Positions 33,982 to 43,584 of a DNA stretch of 64,000 nt are shown here, piece by piece; position 1 is the first letter of the stretch, and each line of letters opens with the position of its first letter. Below the pieces are notes generated by a model. That model saw only the letters and a program-made list of their open reading frames with translations, was not told where the DNA came from and made no database searches. Origin of the DNA: an uncultured beta proteobacterium (GTDB lineage: Bacteria; Pseudomonadota; Gammaproteobacteria; Burkholderiales; SG8-41). A program made the translations under genes and the position numbers. The DNA lies in assembly GCA_903893565.1 (NCBI GenBank), contig CAITMU010000105.1, forward strand, positions 124,001 through 188,000, in the 5' to 3' direction.

Positions 33982-35397
33982 CTATTGTATTGCTTTTAAT
34001 GACGAAGACGAATATAGATTAGTATCTACACTATCTAAAAAATTAAGTAATGCCCGTGCCTTATCAAAACTTTCCTCATACTCTTTCGACTCGACCGAAT
34101 CGGCCACAATACCACCACCAGCCCAAAAATTGGCTTGTCCGGCATTAATCGTTACAGTGCGAATCGCAATATTCGTCTGCATATCGCCATCAAATCCAAT
34201 ATAGCCAATCGCGCCACAATAAAGACCGCGACGAATGCCCTCCAAGGCTTCAATAATTTGCATCGCTCTGAGTTTAGGCGCGCCGGTGATGGAGCCACCA
34301 GGAAAGGCCTCACGCAACAAATCAATGGCATCGCGCCCTGCTTGCAATTGTCCGGTCACCGTACTGACCAAGTGATGCACCGTTTCAAAGCTCTCCACTT
34401 GAAATAAACTCGGCACTTTGATAGAGCCCGGCACACAATTTTTTGCTAAATCATTACGCAATAAATCCACGATCATGACGTTTTCGGCTTGGTCTTTTTC
34501 ACTATGTTTCAATTCCCAAATGCGCTCTAAATCCATCGACTCCTGTCCAGACCGGGGTCGCGTGCCTTTAATCGGCTTGGTTTGTACGAGACCTTTATGG
34601 ACGCTTAAAAAACTCTCCGGAGAGGTGGAAAGAATGGTGGCTGAGGGTGTCGACAAATAGGCGCTAAAAGGGGCAGGATTCATGCAACGCAATCGCTGGT
34701 AAGCGAGCCACGGATCACCGCTGACTTGGGCACTAAAGCGCTGCGCTAAATTGACTTGGTAGCAATCTCCCGCTTTTATATAGCGTTGGATCTGCTCAAA
34801 CGCCTGTACATAGCGCTCGCGAGTAAAGCTTGACTCAACCCCTGAATGCCTCACAAAGGGCATACGATTGGATTGGGGCGCAGGATGCGTCAATAAATGA
34901 ATTAATCGCTCCCATTTCAATTTGGTTTGGGGATCTCGTCCATGTCCGACTAACCAGCTTTTCTTTTCTTCGTGATCAACCACCAACGCCCAATCGTATA
35001 TTCCAATCGCCATGTCCGGTATCGGATCCACAATGCTAGCAATCGAAGGTAATTTCTCGATTCGTCTAGCCAGATCGTAGGCAAAATACCCTAAAGCACC
35101 TCCGGAAAAGGGTAAATCGCTACCGAATGCAGGATTAATGTCTAAGTATCGACGAATCAGCACAAAGGGATCTTCCGTTAATCGCAAGACTTCCTCACCC
35201 TGCCGGTGTACTTCGGTCAAAGGCCCTCGCGTGATAAGACTGACGTAAGGCTCGGCGACAATAAAATCAAAACGCGATGCGGCCTTCCCGTGCCGGCCAC
35301 TATCCAAAAACGAGGCCCAAGGCAAATCAGCCACCGATTCAAACACTCGAGTGCTATCTGCAATATAGGGCAACTGTGTTCTCATGGCTAATGTCAT
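33982..35397 (-). CDS. pabB: Aminodeoxychorismate synthase component I
   Basis: About 471 aa starting at an internal ATG (MTLAMRTQLPYIADS); the frame extends 66 codons upstream without homology. SGGALGYFAYDLARR is early. KAGDCYQVNLAQRFSAQ, STSPESFL, then QTKPIKGTRPR holds the lysine of PIKGT that marks PabB rather than TrpE (PIAGT). LLRNDLAKNCVPGSIKVPSL, FPGGSITGAPKLRAMQII and YCGAIGYIGFDGDMQTNIAI complete the chorismate-binding domain. With PabA and PabC it makes p-aminobenzoate for folate. It stands alone here. Confidence 0.94.
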   Translation of the reverse strand: MTLAMRTQLPYIADSTRVFESVADLPWASFLDSGRHGKAASRFDFIVAEPYVSLITRGPLTEVHRQGEEVLRLTEDPFVLIRRYLDINPAFGSDLPFSGGALGYFAYDLARRIEKLPSIASIVDPIPDMAIGIYDWALVVDHEEKKSWLVGHGRDPQTKLKWERLIHLLTHPAPQSNRMPFVRHSGVESSFTRERYVQAFEQIQRYIKAGDCYQVNLAQRFSAQVSGDPWLAYQRLRCMNPAPFSAYLSTPSATILSTSPESFLSVHKGLVQTKPIKGTRPRSGQESMDLERIWELKHSEKDQAENVMIVDLLRNDLAKNCVPGSIKVPSLFQVESFETVHHLVSTVTGQLQAGRDAIDLLREAFPGGSITGAPKLRAMQIIEALEGIRRGLYCGAIGYIGFDGDMQTNIAIRTVTINAGQANFWAGGGIVADSVESKEYEESFDKARALLNFLDSVDTNLYSSSSLKAIQ

Positions 35398-35762
35398 AGG
35401 GCCAATGTTTTTCCTAACGTTCCCCACAGCGCTAGCGTGGAGGAACCTTTCACAATCGGTAGCCAAGCGCTCAGAAATATACAATGAGGTAAAGTATACG
35501 ACATTGATCGATTGACATGAAAAGGCTTTGACTCCTACGAACTCATTGAACAACAAAAAATCCACCAAAAATACTGCGAGCAACCCCCGAAGCACAACAA
35601 GCCCACTAAAAATACATCACTCGGGGTAAAATGATCGTGGGGTCAAGTCGTGACTGAACAAGAAAATGCCATCAAGCATTCGATGCAGTCAATGACTATA
35701 ATCCAAACACGATGCCAATTGTCCTTTACCAATGCAACCCTCACGTTGCGAACAGGGAGTCT
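35398..35762. other. Intergenic region between pabB and CMD genes
   Basis: A 365-bp divergent promoter region. Only short frames occur; a GTG at 35650 opens 38 codons without recognisable homology. No repeat or strong hairpin seen. Confidence 0.4.
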
Positions 35763-36338
35763 ATGATGAGTCAACAAAAAGCTGAACGGATGCCAGCAAT
35801 TGCACCAGAAAAAATGACTGAAGCACAAAAAAAAGCCGCCGCAGAAATCAGTTCCGGTCCCAGGGGCGCTTTACGTGGCCCTTTTCAGGCTTTCCTAAGA
35901 AGCCCTGCGCTGATGAGTCCGGTTCAAAAAGTAGGGGAGTATTTGCGCTATGGCTGCCCCCTGGAACGGCGAATCTGTGAAATGGCGACTTTAATTGCAG
36001 CCCGTTTCTGGACTCAGAGCTACGAATGGCAAGCTCACTATACCCACGCGCTAAATGCCGGCCTCAAAGCTGAGATTGCCGATGTGATCGCTGAGGGCCG
36101 TCGCCCTGTTGGTATGGCAGAGGATGAGGCCGTTGTTTATGACACACTGACCGAGGCATTGGAACACAAAGGTCTTTGTGATGCGAGCTACGCACGCGCT
36201 ATCAAACAATTTGGTGAACAAGGTCTAGTGGATCTGCTCGCGATTGCTGGCTATTACGGCATGCTGGCCCTTATCCTCAATGTAGCCAGAACAGCACTGC
36301 CTGAAGGAAAAAAACCCCTGGATCCGTTCCCCAGCTAA
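35763..36338 (+). CDS. Carboxymuconolactone decarboxylase family protein, longer form
   Basis: 191 aa from the ATG doublet preceded by AGGGAG. A CMD/AhpD-like helical domain: RRICEMATLIAARFWTQSYE with W(Q)AHYTHALNAGL contains the His-rich region, and DLLAIAGYYGMLALILNVA is the second helix pair. It lacks the CxxC of AhpD peroxidase-linked members, so it is more like the decarboxylase/hydratase branch. It is followed after 22 bp by a second CMD gene in the same operon. Its role may be in processing a lactone or unsaturated acid. Confidence 0.88.
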   Translation: MMSQQKAERMPAIAPEKMTEAQKKAAAEISSGPRGALRGPFQAFLRSPALMSPVQKVGEYLRYGCPLERRICEMATLIAARFWTQSYEWQAHYTHALNAGLKAEIADVIAEGRRPVGMAEDEAVVYDTLTEALEHKGLCDASYARAIKQFGEQGLVDLLAIAGYYGMLALILNVARTALPEGKKPLDPFPS

Positions 36339-36360
36339 CCCCTTAACTTAGGAGTCGAAC

Positions 36361-36759
36361 ATGACCAGCGAACTGTACGAAAAAGGCATGGCCATTAGAC
36401 GAGAAGTGTTGGGTAACGAATATGTTGACCAATCGTTAAGTGCCAACACGGATGATTTTAGTAAGGTCATGCAAGAATACGCGACCCAAACGGCTTGGGG
36501 AATGATCTGGAGTCGCCCTGGATTACCCCGCAAAACCCGTAGTCTCTTGAATATTGGTCTCTTAGCCGCCTTTAACCGTCAACATGAATTTAAACTTCAC
36601 ATCAAAAGTGCTTTTGGCAATGGGGTGACTAAAGACGAGATCAAAGAAGTCTTGTTGCAAATTGCCTGCTATGCCGGAGTGCCTGCCGGTATCGAGGCCT
36701 TTCGTTGGGCTAAGCAGGCGATAGAAGAATGGGAAGCAGAACAAAATAATAAGACTTAA
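36361..36759 (+). CDS. 4-Carboxymuconolactone decarboxylase-like protein (PcaC family)
   Basis: 132 aa. YEKGMAIRREVLGNEYVDQSL is the PcaC N-terminus, RSLLNIGLLAAFNRQHEFKLH the core with catalytic-region His, and EVLLQIACYAGVPAGIEAFR the final helices. PcaC converts gamma-carboxymuconolactone to beta-ketoadipate enol-lactone in protocatechuate breakdown. No other beta-ketoadipate genes are present, so another lactone substrate is possible. AGGAG lies 6 bases before the ATG. It is co-transcribed with the longer CMD gene upstream. Confidence 0.9.
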   Translation: MTSELYEKGMAIRREVLGNEYVDQSLSANTDDFSKVMQEYATQTAWGMIWSRPGLPRKTRSLLNIGLLAAFNRQHEFKLHIKSAFGNGVTKDEIKEVLLQIACYAGVPAGIEAFRWAKQAIEEWEAEQNNKT

Positions 36760-36937
36760 ATCGGATCAAAAAAAGGCGCTCTAGGGGTTACCAATCGCCT
36801 TCGATTCTTTCGATTCAAAAGTGATAGCCTTGGGCAGGGGGATGGAATAAAAAATCGACATCAAATCCATTCGTTTATTTTACCCCCTGCCACGTTTTTC
36901 CTCGCTCATCGTAGGGATATGACTTTTTTCATTCGGT

Positions 36938-38326
36938 CTACATAATCGAATCAAAAAAAAGGTTCATATTGTCGCAAGCTTGAATATTTTGTACGCGTTG
37001 TCTAAGCGTTTTAATTTTCTCATGATCCAGTGGATACGCACCCCATTGAAAGCAATCCACGATTTTTTGTTCCAGGATATCCTCACTCACAGGGGCTTGT
37101 AAGCTACCCGGCACATGCTCGACCCGACGGTATAGCGTACCCTTGGTTCGTGTTTGCAATCGAAGCTCGATCGGCCCACGATTCGTTGTCAAGGTCTCAT
37201 CAACCTTCACGCTTATTTTGCTCACCTCGGCATTAATTAGTGGGTCCCGTGCCGCCGAGGGTTGAATTTCAGCTAACCCCAAGCGCCGACGAACGAGTAA
37301 ACAGGCAATGGTATAGCGCACGTTAAATTGCGCGGCGACTTGAGGGTTATCAGTCGGATCATAAAGCCCCCCCACCAGTCGAGCTGCATAAGGGGGCAGG
37401 GTAACCTCCACAGACAACACCTCTTGTGGACTCAGATCGTGAATTTGAATCAAATCAAGCATACCGGCAATAGTCGTGTGATTAGCCCCGCAACTGGGAT
37501 AAAGTTTGATAGAGCTTTGTACATTATCAAACCGCTCACCCAAGGCCTCGAGAATGGTCTCCGCTTTTCCTGATTGATACATATTAAATAGGCCAAAACG
37601 ACCCTCAATTGCTTTTTCAGGACCGGTTAATCCGAGTTTCGCCAACAAGGCGGCATGGACGCCCGCACGCGCAGCAAAGCCTGACATCATCCGTTTAGAA
37701 ATAGAGGGGTCAATGTTCGCTTGTTGCGTACCACAGCCCTGCATAAACGCTATGCCTAAGGCGTGTCGGGTCTGCATGACCGTCAACCCCAATAGTCGAC
37801 TGGCCGCAGCCGCGGCACCAAAAAGACCATATAAAGGCACATAATGAAAGCCTTCATTCGGAGAGTCTGCAGCAAGCGCCAAACGATAAGTCAGATCTGC
37901 GCCAATAATGTAGGCGCTCAAAAAATCCTTGCCATTCGCGCCCAATCGCTGCGCCATGGCCATTGCCGCCGGTAACACGGTAATATTCACGTGTACAGAG
38001 GCCCCGCTACCAATACCATCATAATCCAGTGCTGCGGCACTCATCCCATTCATAAACGCCGCTGACATCGCTGGCAAACGCCCACCATAACCCCAGGCAT
38101 GGCTATCGGCGCGCCCGCCCTCACTCACACTCAGTGCATACGCTTCTTGGCAGCCTGGTGCATCGGAACCCGCCCAAGAAACTGCCAAGGTATCCAACAG
38201 GAAACGTTTGGCGACTTTAACATTCTCTTCTGAAAAATCGTCAAATCGCGTGGACACAATCATTTGTGCCATTTGATGCGTTAAACTTAATTGGTTTGCG
38301 TTATCCATGTATGGGTGCTCTATCAT
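36938..38326 (-). CDS. MmgE/PrpD family protein
   Basis: About 462 aa; the start is ambiguous (ATG at 38326 or 38308). DTLAVSWAGSDAPGCQEAYA and FMNGMSAAALDYDGIGSGAS are the N-terminal all-alpha domain; the AALDYDG element is where true PrpD has WLDFND. KLYPSCGANHTTIAGMLDLI begins the second domain with its Cys and His. It is closer to the cis-aconitate decarboxylase/MmgE-like branch than to PrpD. It probably dehydrates or isomerises a tricarboxylate-like acid. It points toward the CMD operon and lies just downstream of a decayed Bug gene on the same strand, a former receptor-enzyme pair. Confidence 0.92.
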   Translation of the reverse strand: MIEHPYMDNANQLSLTHQMAQMIVSTRFDDFSEENVKVAKRFLLDTLAVSWAGSDAPGCQEAYALSVSEGGRADSHAWGYGGRLPAMSAAFMNGMSAAALDYDGIGSGASVHVNITVLPAAMAMAQRLGANGKDFLSAYIIGADLTYRLALAADSPNEGFHYVPLYGLFGAAAAASRLLGLTVMQTRHALGIAFMQGCGTQQANIDPSISKRMMSGFAARAGVHAALLAKLGLTGPEKAIEGRFGLFNMYQSGKAETILEALGERFDNVQSSIKLYPSCGANHTTIAGMLDLIQIHDLSPQEVLSVEVTLPPYAARLVGGLYDPTDNPQVAAQFNVRYTIACLLVRRRLGLAEIQPSAARDPLINAEVSKISVKVDETLTTNRGPIELRLQTRTKGTLYRRVEHVPGSLQAPVSEDILEQKIVDCFQWGAYPLDHEKIKTLRQRVQNIQACDNMNLFFDSIM

Positions 38327-38344
38327 CAATTAACGGAAGAACTC

Positions 38345-38636
38345 TCAATGTGCTGCTGGTTCTTTAAAAATCCGTTTATATTGTTCAATATCAGATTTTA
38401 TTTTCACGGCAAATACCTCGATACGACTACCGGCGGACTCAACGGCCATTGTCAGAAAATTGTTTTTTATTTCTGTTTTTTGCAACACTTTTACCACCAC
38501 CTCCTTGTTGATGCGATCCATCACCCCTCTAGGTGTATTGACTGGGGCTTATAGTCTCTGAGGAGAAATCGACTCAAAGTCAGGCTCCACCGAGGCTACA
38601 GTAAGCACCCCAAGCACTATATCAAGCTTTAGCATT
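38345..38636 (-). pseudogene. Decayed Bug receptor, C-terminal third
   Basis: On the minus strand a frame reads VLGVLTVASVEPDFESIS, PQRL, a TAA stop, then APVNTPRGVMDRINKEVVVK, LQKTEIKNNFLTMAVESAG and ends KIKSDIEQYKRIFKE before a stop at 38345. This matches the end of Bug proteins (PTVAES..PGFE.. .LAPANTP...LN.. ...W). The internal stop, a deletion around the PTVAES region and the missing N-terminal two thirds show that it is dead. It lay upstream of the MmgE/PrpD gene, with the same orientation. Confidence 0.85.
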
Positions 38637-39009
38637 TTTATCGGGCGTTGCTACAACCTCACCCAACCTCGCCCCTCCCCTTTTTTTATCGTTAGCATCC
38701 CAATTCGTCCTACGCTCACTTTCTGACAACCGTCTGCATTGTCTCCCAATCACAGTAAAGAGGACGGATCACCCGTTGACTTTCTTAGAGGTTCATCCCT
38801 AAAAAAAGGGTCTGGATAAAAAACACTGTTTTCTAACTAAGCAATTGACTCGATTGAACCCAACGAGTCAGGCATAATTCAGTCCTACCATAGCCCATTT
38901 ATCATTAATCTGAAAATCTGCGAGGCCTTTTAGTTCGCCCTTTATTTTTTAGAGTTTTTTTTAACCATTCCGCCCCAGCCTATCCTTTTGTCGCTCCTAT
39001 GAAACCCCT
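38637..39009. other. Intergenic region before prpD
   Basis: 373 bp with no open frame of interest. The part next to the Bug remnant probably derives from that gene's lost half but is too eroded to read. The right part should carry the prpD promoter; I see no clear boxes. Confidence 0.4.
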
Positions 39010-40461
39010 ATGCCCCACTCTAGCTCTAAGGCAAAGTCAGCCCAATTTGACCCTCTCATCAAAAAGATTGCCGATTATGTCTTTGATTATAAAGTCGTCG
39101 ACCCCGCAGCACTGTTAGCAGCGCATTATTGCTTAATTGATAGTTTGGGATGTGCTTTTGATGCACGTCAGCATAGCGATTGTAATGCCTTAATCGGTCC
39201 TACCGTCAAAGGCACCTTAGTGCCCCTGGGATCACGGGTCCCTGGCACTCATTGGCAATTAGATCCTGTTGAGGCGGCTTTCAGTACCAGCACGCTGATC
39301 CGTTGGCTTGATTTTAATGATGCGTTTTATGGCAAAACCGTCATTCATCCCTCTGACTGTTTAGGCGCCCTGATTAGTGTGGCTGATCACCAAAGTCGGC
39401 TTCGTCGCTCCCAGCATCTAAAACCGTATACGCTTAAAGATCTATATATTTGCATTATCAAAGCCTATGAAATTATGGGTGGCTTGGCGATTGATCAAGA
39501 ATGGACAGCAAAGCTCGGACTAGACCATGTCCTTCTCATTAAAATTGGTGCGACCGCTTTGTGCACGCTTCTTATGGGTGGCAATCGACAAGAACTCATG
39601 AATGGCATTTCCAATGCGTGGATTGACGCTCAGACCTTGGCTCTTTTTCGACGCGGTGATGCTGCAGGAGCTAGAAAATCATGGGCCGCCGGTGATGCGG
39701 CCGCACGTGGCGTATGGTTAGCGTGGGCAAGCCTGCGCGGTGAAATGGGTTATCCCACAGCCTTAAGTGCTCAGCACTGGGGCTTTGAGAGCATCCACCT
39801 TAAAGGACAAACCTTAAGTTTAAAAACCTCGCTCAGCCACAATGTCATCGACAATGTTCAATTTAAACTATCTTACCCTGCAGGGCTACACGCTCAAAGT
39901 GCTGCAGAGGCAGCCATTACTGCACATCCATTCGTTTGCAATAAAATTACAGACATTGCCCGCATTACGGTCCACACTCACCGTTACGCGCTATCTATCC
40001 TCAACAGAATCGGGCCCCTAAAACACTTTGCTGAACGGGATCACTGCCTACAATACATCATCGCCATCGGTTTATTATATGGTCGACTGCAGTCGAGTGA
40101 CTATCTGGAACCTATCGCTTTGGATCCGCGCATTGATGCGCTTCGTTCAATTACCGATCTTGTTGAATCAACCGACTACACTCAAGCTTTTTATGACCCC
40201 GAAAAAAAAGCCAATGCCAACCGCATTCAGATTACATTTAAGGATGGGAGTCAAAGCGCGGTTTACGAAGTCTTATATCCCATCGGTCACCCCAAAAGAC
40301 GAAAAGAGGGACTGCCTTTATTACAAAGAAAATTTAATAAAAACACTAAAAATCTTTTCCCTCAAAAACAAGCACAAACGATTATTGATTTATCTGAAAA
40401 TTTTACCACCCTACAATCGCTCGCCGTTGACGAATTTCTGACTCTACTCTCAATCGACTGA
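39010..40461 (+). CDS. prpD: 2-Methylcitrate dehydratase PrpD
   Basis: 483 aa. IADYVFDYKVVDPAALLAAH, DSLGCAFDARQHSDCNALIG, PLGSRVPGTHWQLDPVEAAF and IRWLDFNDAFYGKTVIHPSD are characteristic of true PrpD, which dehydrates 2-methylcitrate to 2-methyl-cis-aconitate in propionate degradation. The rest (AYEIMGGLAIDQEW, RKSWAAGDAAARGVWLAW, YPAGLHAQSAAEAA) fits too. No prpB, prpC or acnD lies nearby, unlike the usual operon, and instead a Bug receptor follows 3 bp after the stop. A tricarboxylate ligand for that Bug is a reasonable guess. Confidence 0.93.
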   Translation: MPHSSSKAKSAQFDPLIKKIADYVFDYKVVDPAALLAAHYCLIDSLGCAFDARQHSDCNALIGPTVKGTLVPLGSRVPGTHWQLDPVEAAFSTSTLIRWLDFNDAFYGKTVIHPSDCLGALISVADHQSRLRRSQHLKPYTLKDLYICIIKAYEIMGGLAIDQEWTAKLGLDHVLLIKIGATALCTLLMGGNRQELMNGISNAWIDAQTLALFRRGDAAGARKSWAAGDAAARGVWLAWASLRGEMGYPTALSAQHWGFESIHLKGQTLSLKTSLSHNVIDNVQFKLSYPAGLHAQSAAEAAITAHPFVCNKITDIARITVHTHRYALSILNRIGPLKHFAERDHCLQYIIAIGLLYGRLQSSDYLEPIALDPRIDALRSITDLVESTDYTQAFYDPEKKANANRIQITFKDGSQSAVYEVLYPIGHPKRRKEGLPLLQRKFNKNTKNLFPQKQAQTIIDLSENFTTLQSLAVDEFLTLLSID

Positions 40462-40464
40462 CCC

Positions 40465-41418
40465 ATGAAAATCCATTCACTGTTTATAACACTACTCACC
40501 ATCACGACAAGCTTTTCTAGCTTTGCGCAACCCTATCCGGTAAAACCCGTAAGATGGGTCGTACCCTATGCACCAGGCGGAGGGGTCGATATTATGGCAA
40601 GGCTTTTAGCCCCCCGTTTAGCCATCGATCTGGGTCAACCCGTAGTGGTCGATAATCGTGGGGGCGGGGGGGCCATTTTAGGCACTGAACTGGTTGCCAA
40701 ATCTAACCCTGATGGTTACACCTTTTTGTTTACCAACCCCGCACATGTTTCAAACCCATCGCTTAATTCAAAACTACCCTACGATACACTTCGTGATTTT
40801 ACAGGAGTGAGCTTAGCTGGACTTTCTTCGAGTGTTCTAGTGGTTAATCCCAGTGTAAATGTCAAAACCGTCAGGGACTTGGTCAACCTAGCGCAAGCAA
40901 AACCAGGACAATTAAACTACGCATCTGCCGGTGTCGGTAGTGCTATTTTTCTTGGTATGGAATTATTTAAAAGTGTCGCTAAACTTAATATCGTGCACAT
41001 CCCCTACAAAGGCGCCTCGCCCGCGCTGACCGATGTCATTGGAGGACAAGTGCCCGTTATGTTTCTGGCCATTTCTCCGGCAGTGCCTCATATCAAAAGC
41101 GGCAAGCTTCGCGCCCTTGGAACAGGAAGCGCTAAAGGTCTATCCGTGATCCCCGAGGTCCCGCCTATTGCAGACACCTTCCCCGGATTTGATCATACCG
41201 ATTGGTATGGGTTGGTCGCCCCTGCTGGCACTACTAAATTTGTGATTAACGTTCTTAATAAGGCCATTAACCAAGCCTTCTTAAGTGAAGAAATTCGTCA
41301 ACGCATGAGCACCTTGGGCACTGAACCGGCGGGCAGTACGGTGGAAGCCTTTAATCTTCGTTTGGCAAAAGAAACGTTAAAATGGCATGAAGTATTTAGC
41401 AGCAATAAACCCCGTTAA
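40465..41418 (+). CDS. Bug family receptor coupled to prpD
   Basis: 317 aa with a short leader MKIHSLFITLLTITTSFSSFA. First loop VVPYAPGGGVDIMAR; second VVDNRGGGGAILG; then PDGYTFLFTNPAHV, HIPYKGASPALTDVIGG and PPIADTFPGFDHTDWYGLVA. The ATG is only 3 bases after the prpD stop, the tightest receptor-enzyme linkage in the window, so 2-methylcitrate, citrate or a related acid is a candidate ligand (inference). The end is short (HEVFSSNKPR). Confidence 0.94.
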   Translation: MKIHSLFITLLTITTSFSSFAQPYPVKPVRWVVPYAPGGGVDIMARLLAPRLAIDLGQPVVVDNRGGGGAILGTELVAKSNPDGYTFLFTNPAHVSNPSLNSKLPYDTLRDFTGVSLAGLSSSVLVVNPSVNVKTVRDLVNLAQAKPGQLNYASAGVGSAIFLGMELFKSVAKLNIVHIPYKGASPALTDVIGGQVPVMFLAISPAVPHIKSGKLRALGTGSAKGLSVIPEVPPIADTFPGFDHTDWYGLVAPAGTTKFVINVLNKAINQAFLSEEIRQRMSTLGTEPAGSTVEAFNLRLAKETLKWHEVFSSNKPR

Positions 41419-41491
41419 TTATCAAAAACCACCCCAGCGTCTGCCCTCGAAAACAACGACATTTTAGTCAAGATTGCAGTCAGTCAATCTC

Positions 41492-42442
41492 ATGGATTCA
41501 TCGATACCGCCTGAACCACAGAACTTTGCTATCCCAATCCAGAAACCCTATCGGGGACGCTTTGCCCCCTCTCCTTCGGGAGCACTCCATTTTGGCTCAC
41601 TGGTCGCAGCCACCGGCAGTTATTTAGAGGCCCGTCACCAACAAGGAAGGTGGCTCGTTCGGATGGAGGACCTAGATACTGCGCGCTGCTCGTCCCTGCA
41701 CAGTGATGACATTCTTTTTACTTTAGACGCTTTGGGCTTCCAATGGGATGGGGAAGTTTTAAAACAAAGTGAGCGAAAAGACATTTACCGGGAAGCCTTT
41801 GAAGCCCTCCGATTAAAAGGCCAACTGTATCCTTGCGCCTGTTCTCGCAAAGAAATTGCAGATTCCACCCACTTTGGTGGTGCTGAACAAATCTATCCTG
41901 GGACTTGTCGAAACGGGATCAAAAAAGGACGCTCACCCCGTAGTCATCGCATACGGGTCAATGATGCATTAATTCGCTTCAACGATCTTTTGCAAGGCAG
42001 TGTCCATCAACAGCTAAGTCATAGTGTGGGCGACTTTGTCATCCAACGGGCCGATGGGTTTTATGCGTATCAACTCACCGTGGTGGTCGATGATGCGTTT
42101 CAAGGTATTACCGATGTGGTCCGTGGTTCAGATTTACTCGATTCAACGGCTCGACAAATTTACTTACAAAAACAACTACACTTTGTCACACCCCGCTATG
42201 CCCATCTGCCTGTGGTAGTCAATCATCAGGGAGAAAAACTCTCGAAGCAAACTCTAGCTCCCGCTTTAAATAAAAAAAATGGGGCTCTTGAACTATTTAA
42301 AGCACTCCAATTTCTAGGCCAAAATCCGCCTCAGTCTTTAATGAATGCCCCCGTCAGCACATTATGGGATTGGGCCATCCCGCACTGGGAACGACACAAG
42401 GTACCGAAGCAACCGGCTCTTTTTATTGAATCGACAAACTAA
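41492..42442 (+). CDS. gluQ: Glutamyl-Q tRNA(Asp) synthetase
   Basis: 316 aa from ATG; a TTG lies 18 bases upstream. YRGRFAPSPSGALHFGSLVA is the HIGH-region, VRMEDLDTAR the acceptor binding part, and EKLSKQTLAP the KMSKS-like motif. CACSRKEI...YPGTCRNG carries the zinc cysteines. The anticodon-binding domain of glutamyl-tRNA synthetase is absent, as expected for GluQ, which transfers glutamate to queuosine in tRNA(Asp). Its position after the prpD-Bug pair is probably accidental. Confidence 0.95.
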   Translation: MDSSIPPEPQNFAIPIQKPYRGRFAPSPSGALHFGSLVAATGSYLEARHQQGRWLVRMEDLDTARCSSLHSDDILFTLDALGFQWDGEVLKQSERKDIYREAFEALRLKGQLYPCACSRKEIADSTHFGGAEQIYPGTCRNGIKKGRSPRSHRIRVNDALIRFNDLLQGSVHQQLSHSVGDFVIQRADGFYAYQLTVVVDDAFQGITDVVRGSDLLDSTARQIYLQKQLHFVTPRYAHLPVVVNHQGEKLSKQTLAPALNKKNGALELFKALQFLGQNPPQSLMNAPVSTLWDWAIPHWERHKVPKQPALFIESTN

Positions 42443-42718
42443 ACTGAAGTCATTTTAAAAATCGGGGGGAGTCACACGAACATTTTACGTAGGGCTTCGA
42501 TGTTTTTGAGTGTTCAATGTCCCCGCTCAATTGGCTCACTCACGAATACAATGGCTGCCCTTGTTGCGATGACTTTTCTAAAAGTGCGATCCGAATATCG
42601 TCCCAATCGTATGGGTTAACGTAGCCAACGATTGTATCTTCGTTTTGCGATTGTAGGCTTATTCAACGCAATCGATCAGATGTAAACATATTTTTGCATT
42701 TTTAACGCCACATCATCA

Positions 42719-43108
42719 TTAAGAAACGATTCCTAACTTTTGTTTTGCATAATCGTTTTTTTGCTCTGAATCTGCCAATACCCAACCCGTGGTCAACATC
42801 CTTGATATATGTTGCTTATTATAAAGACAGGACATAATGGCTTGAAATATTCCAAAAGTAATACAAGTTAAAACAAAGTGTAGCAAACCTATTCCAATCT
42901 CTCCTCTAACAATTGGAACTAAACAACCAAATAAATAATAAGTCCAACTCCAACCAACATAACCTTTTTTGGTCAAGCCTGACTCAGAATGTTTTATTAA
43001 AACCTTACTCTGGAAACCAAATATCATGATTGAAATGATAGGCACTATCAGTACTGGTACTAAAATGATCAACACTATAATCCAATTCCAAATTGAAAAA
43101 GAATCCAT
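42719..43108 (-). CDS. Small membrane protein, HrgC-like
   Basis: 129 aa with three hydrophobic segments (about residues 8-32, 52-66 and 73-95). GYVGWSWTYYLFGCLVPIVRGEIG (in part) and FGIFQAIMSCLYNKQHISRM resemble a widespread family of small membrane proteins with a YGFSW-like motif and an NK..I..L tail, sometimes called HrgC-like. Function unknown. The surrounding DNA (42443-43584) is more AT-rich than the rest and otherwise empty, so this gene may have come by transfer. Confidence 0.7.
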   Translation of the reverse strand: MDSFSIWNWIIVLIILVPVLIVPIISIMIFGFQSKVLIKHSESGLTKKGYVGWSWTYYLFGCLVPIVRGEIGIGLLHFVLTCITFGIFQAIMSCLYNKQHISRMLTTGWVLADSEQKNDYAKQKLGIVS

Positions 43109-43584
43109 TGTTTTTCCTCATAATGAAAAGTTTGTATACTCAATTCTCAAAGGACAAACCCGTCATTAGTATCGTAGGTTTATCCCAAATAACTCTCTTA
43201 CTCTTGATCTGACCATCCCATTAAGGGACCATGCTAGGCATTCACATAATGGAATAATAGTATATTATTTGCCTCCTTCCAAATTCTATCAATATTTTTA
43301 ACCGGCAACTTAGGTTAAGGAATCGGCTCATCTTATTGATAAAAATTAAGAAAAGGTGTCATTTGAAGGGGTCTGGCAAAACCCATACTCTAATACCCGG
43401 TCACCTCTCATCTTGATCCCGCACCAATGAAATGCCTTGATTGCCATCCATTTCAAAGATTGAGCATTGAGTAATCATCCGTATGTAACGTTTGTAAGGT
43501 TTGTTATCAATAATAAATGCCCATTAAAGTGCAACCCTCCGTGATAGACTTTTCGTTATATTATCTTCACTTAAAGAAGCCACA
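43109..43584. other. AT-rich intergenic region, no gene seen
   Basis: 476 bp with no open frame of significance on either strand and no repeat I could find. Composition is AT-rich relative to the neighbouring genes. Confidence 0.45.

Noticed and set aside
38291..38554. 87-aa plus-strand frame
   Set aside because: Opposite-strand shadow of the Bug remnant and the PrpD start.
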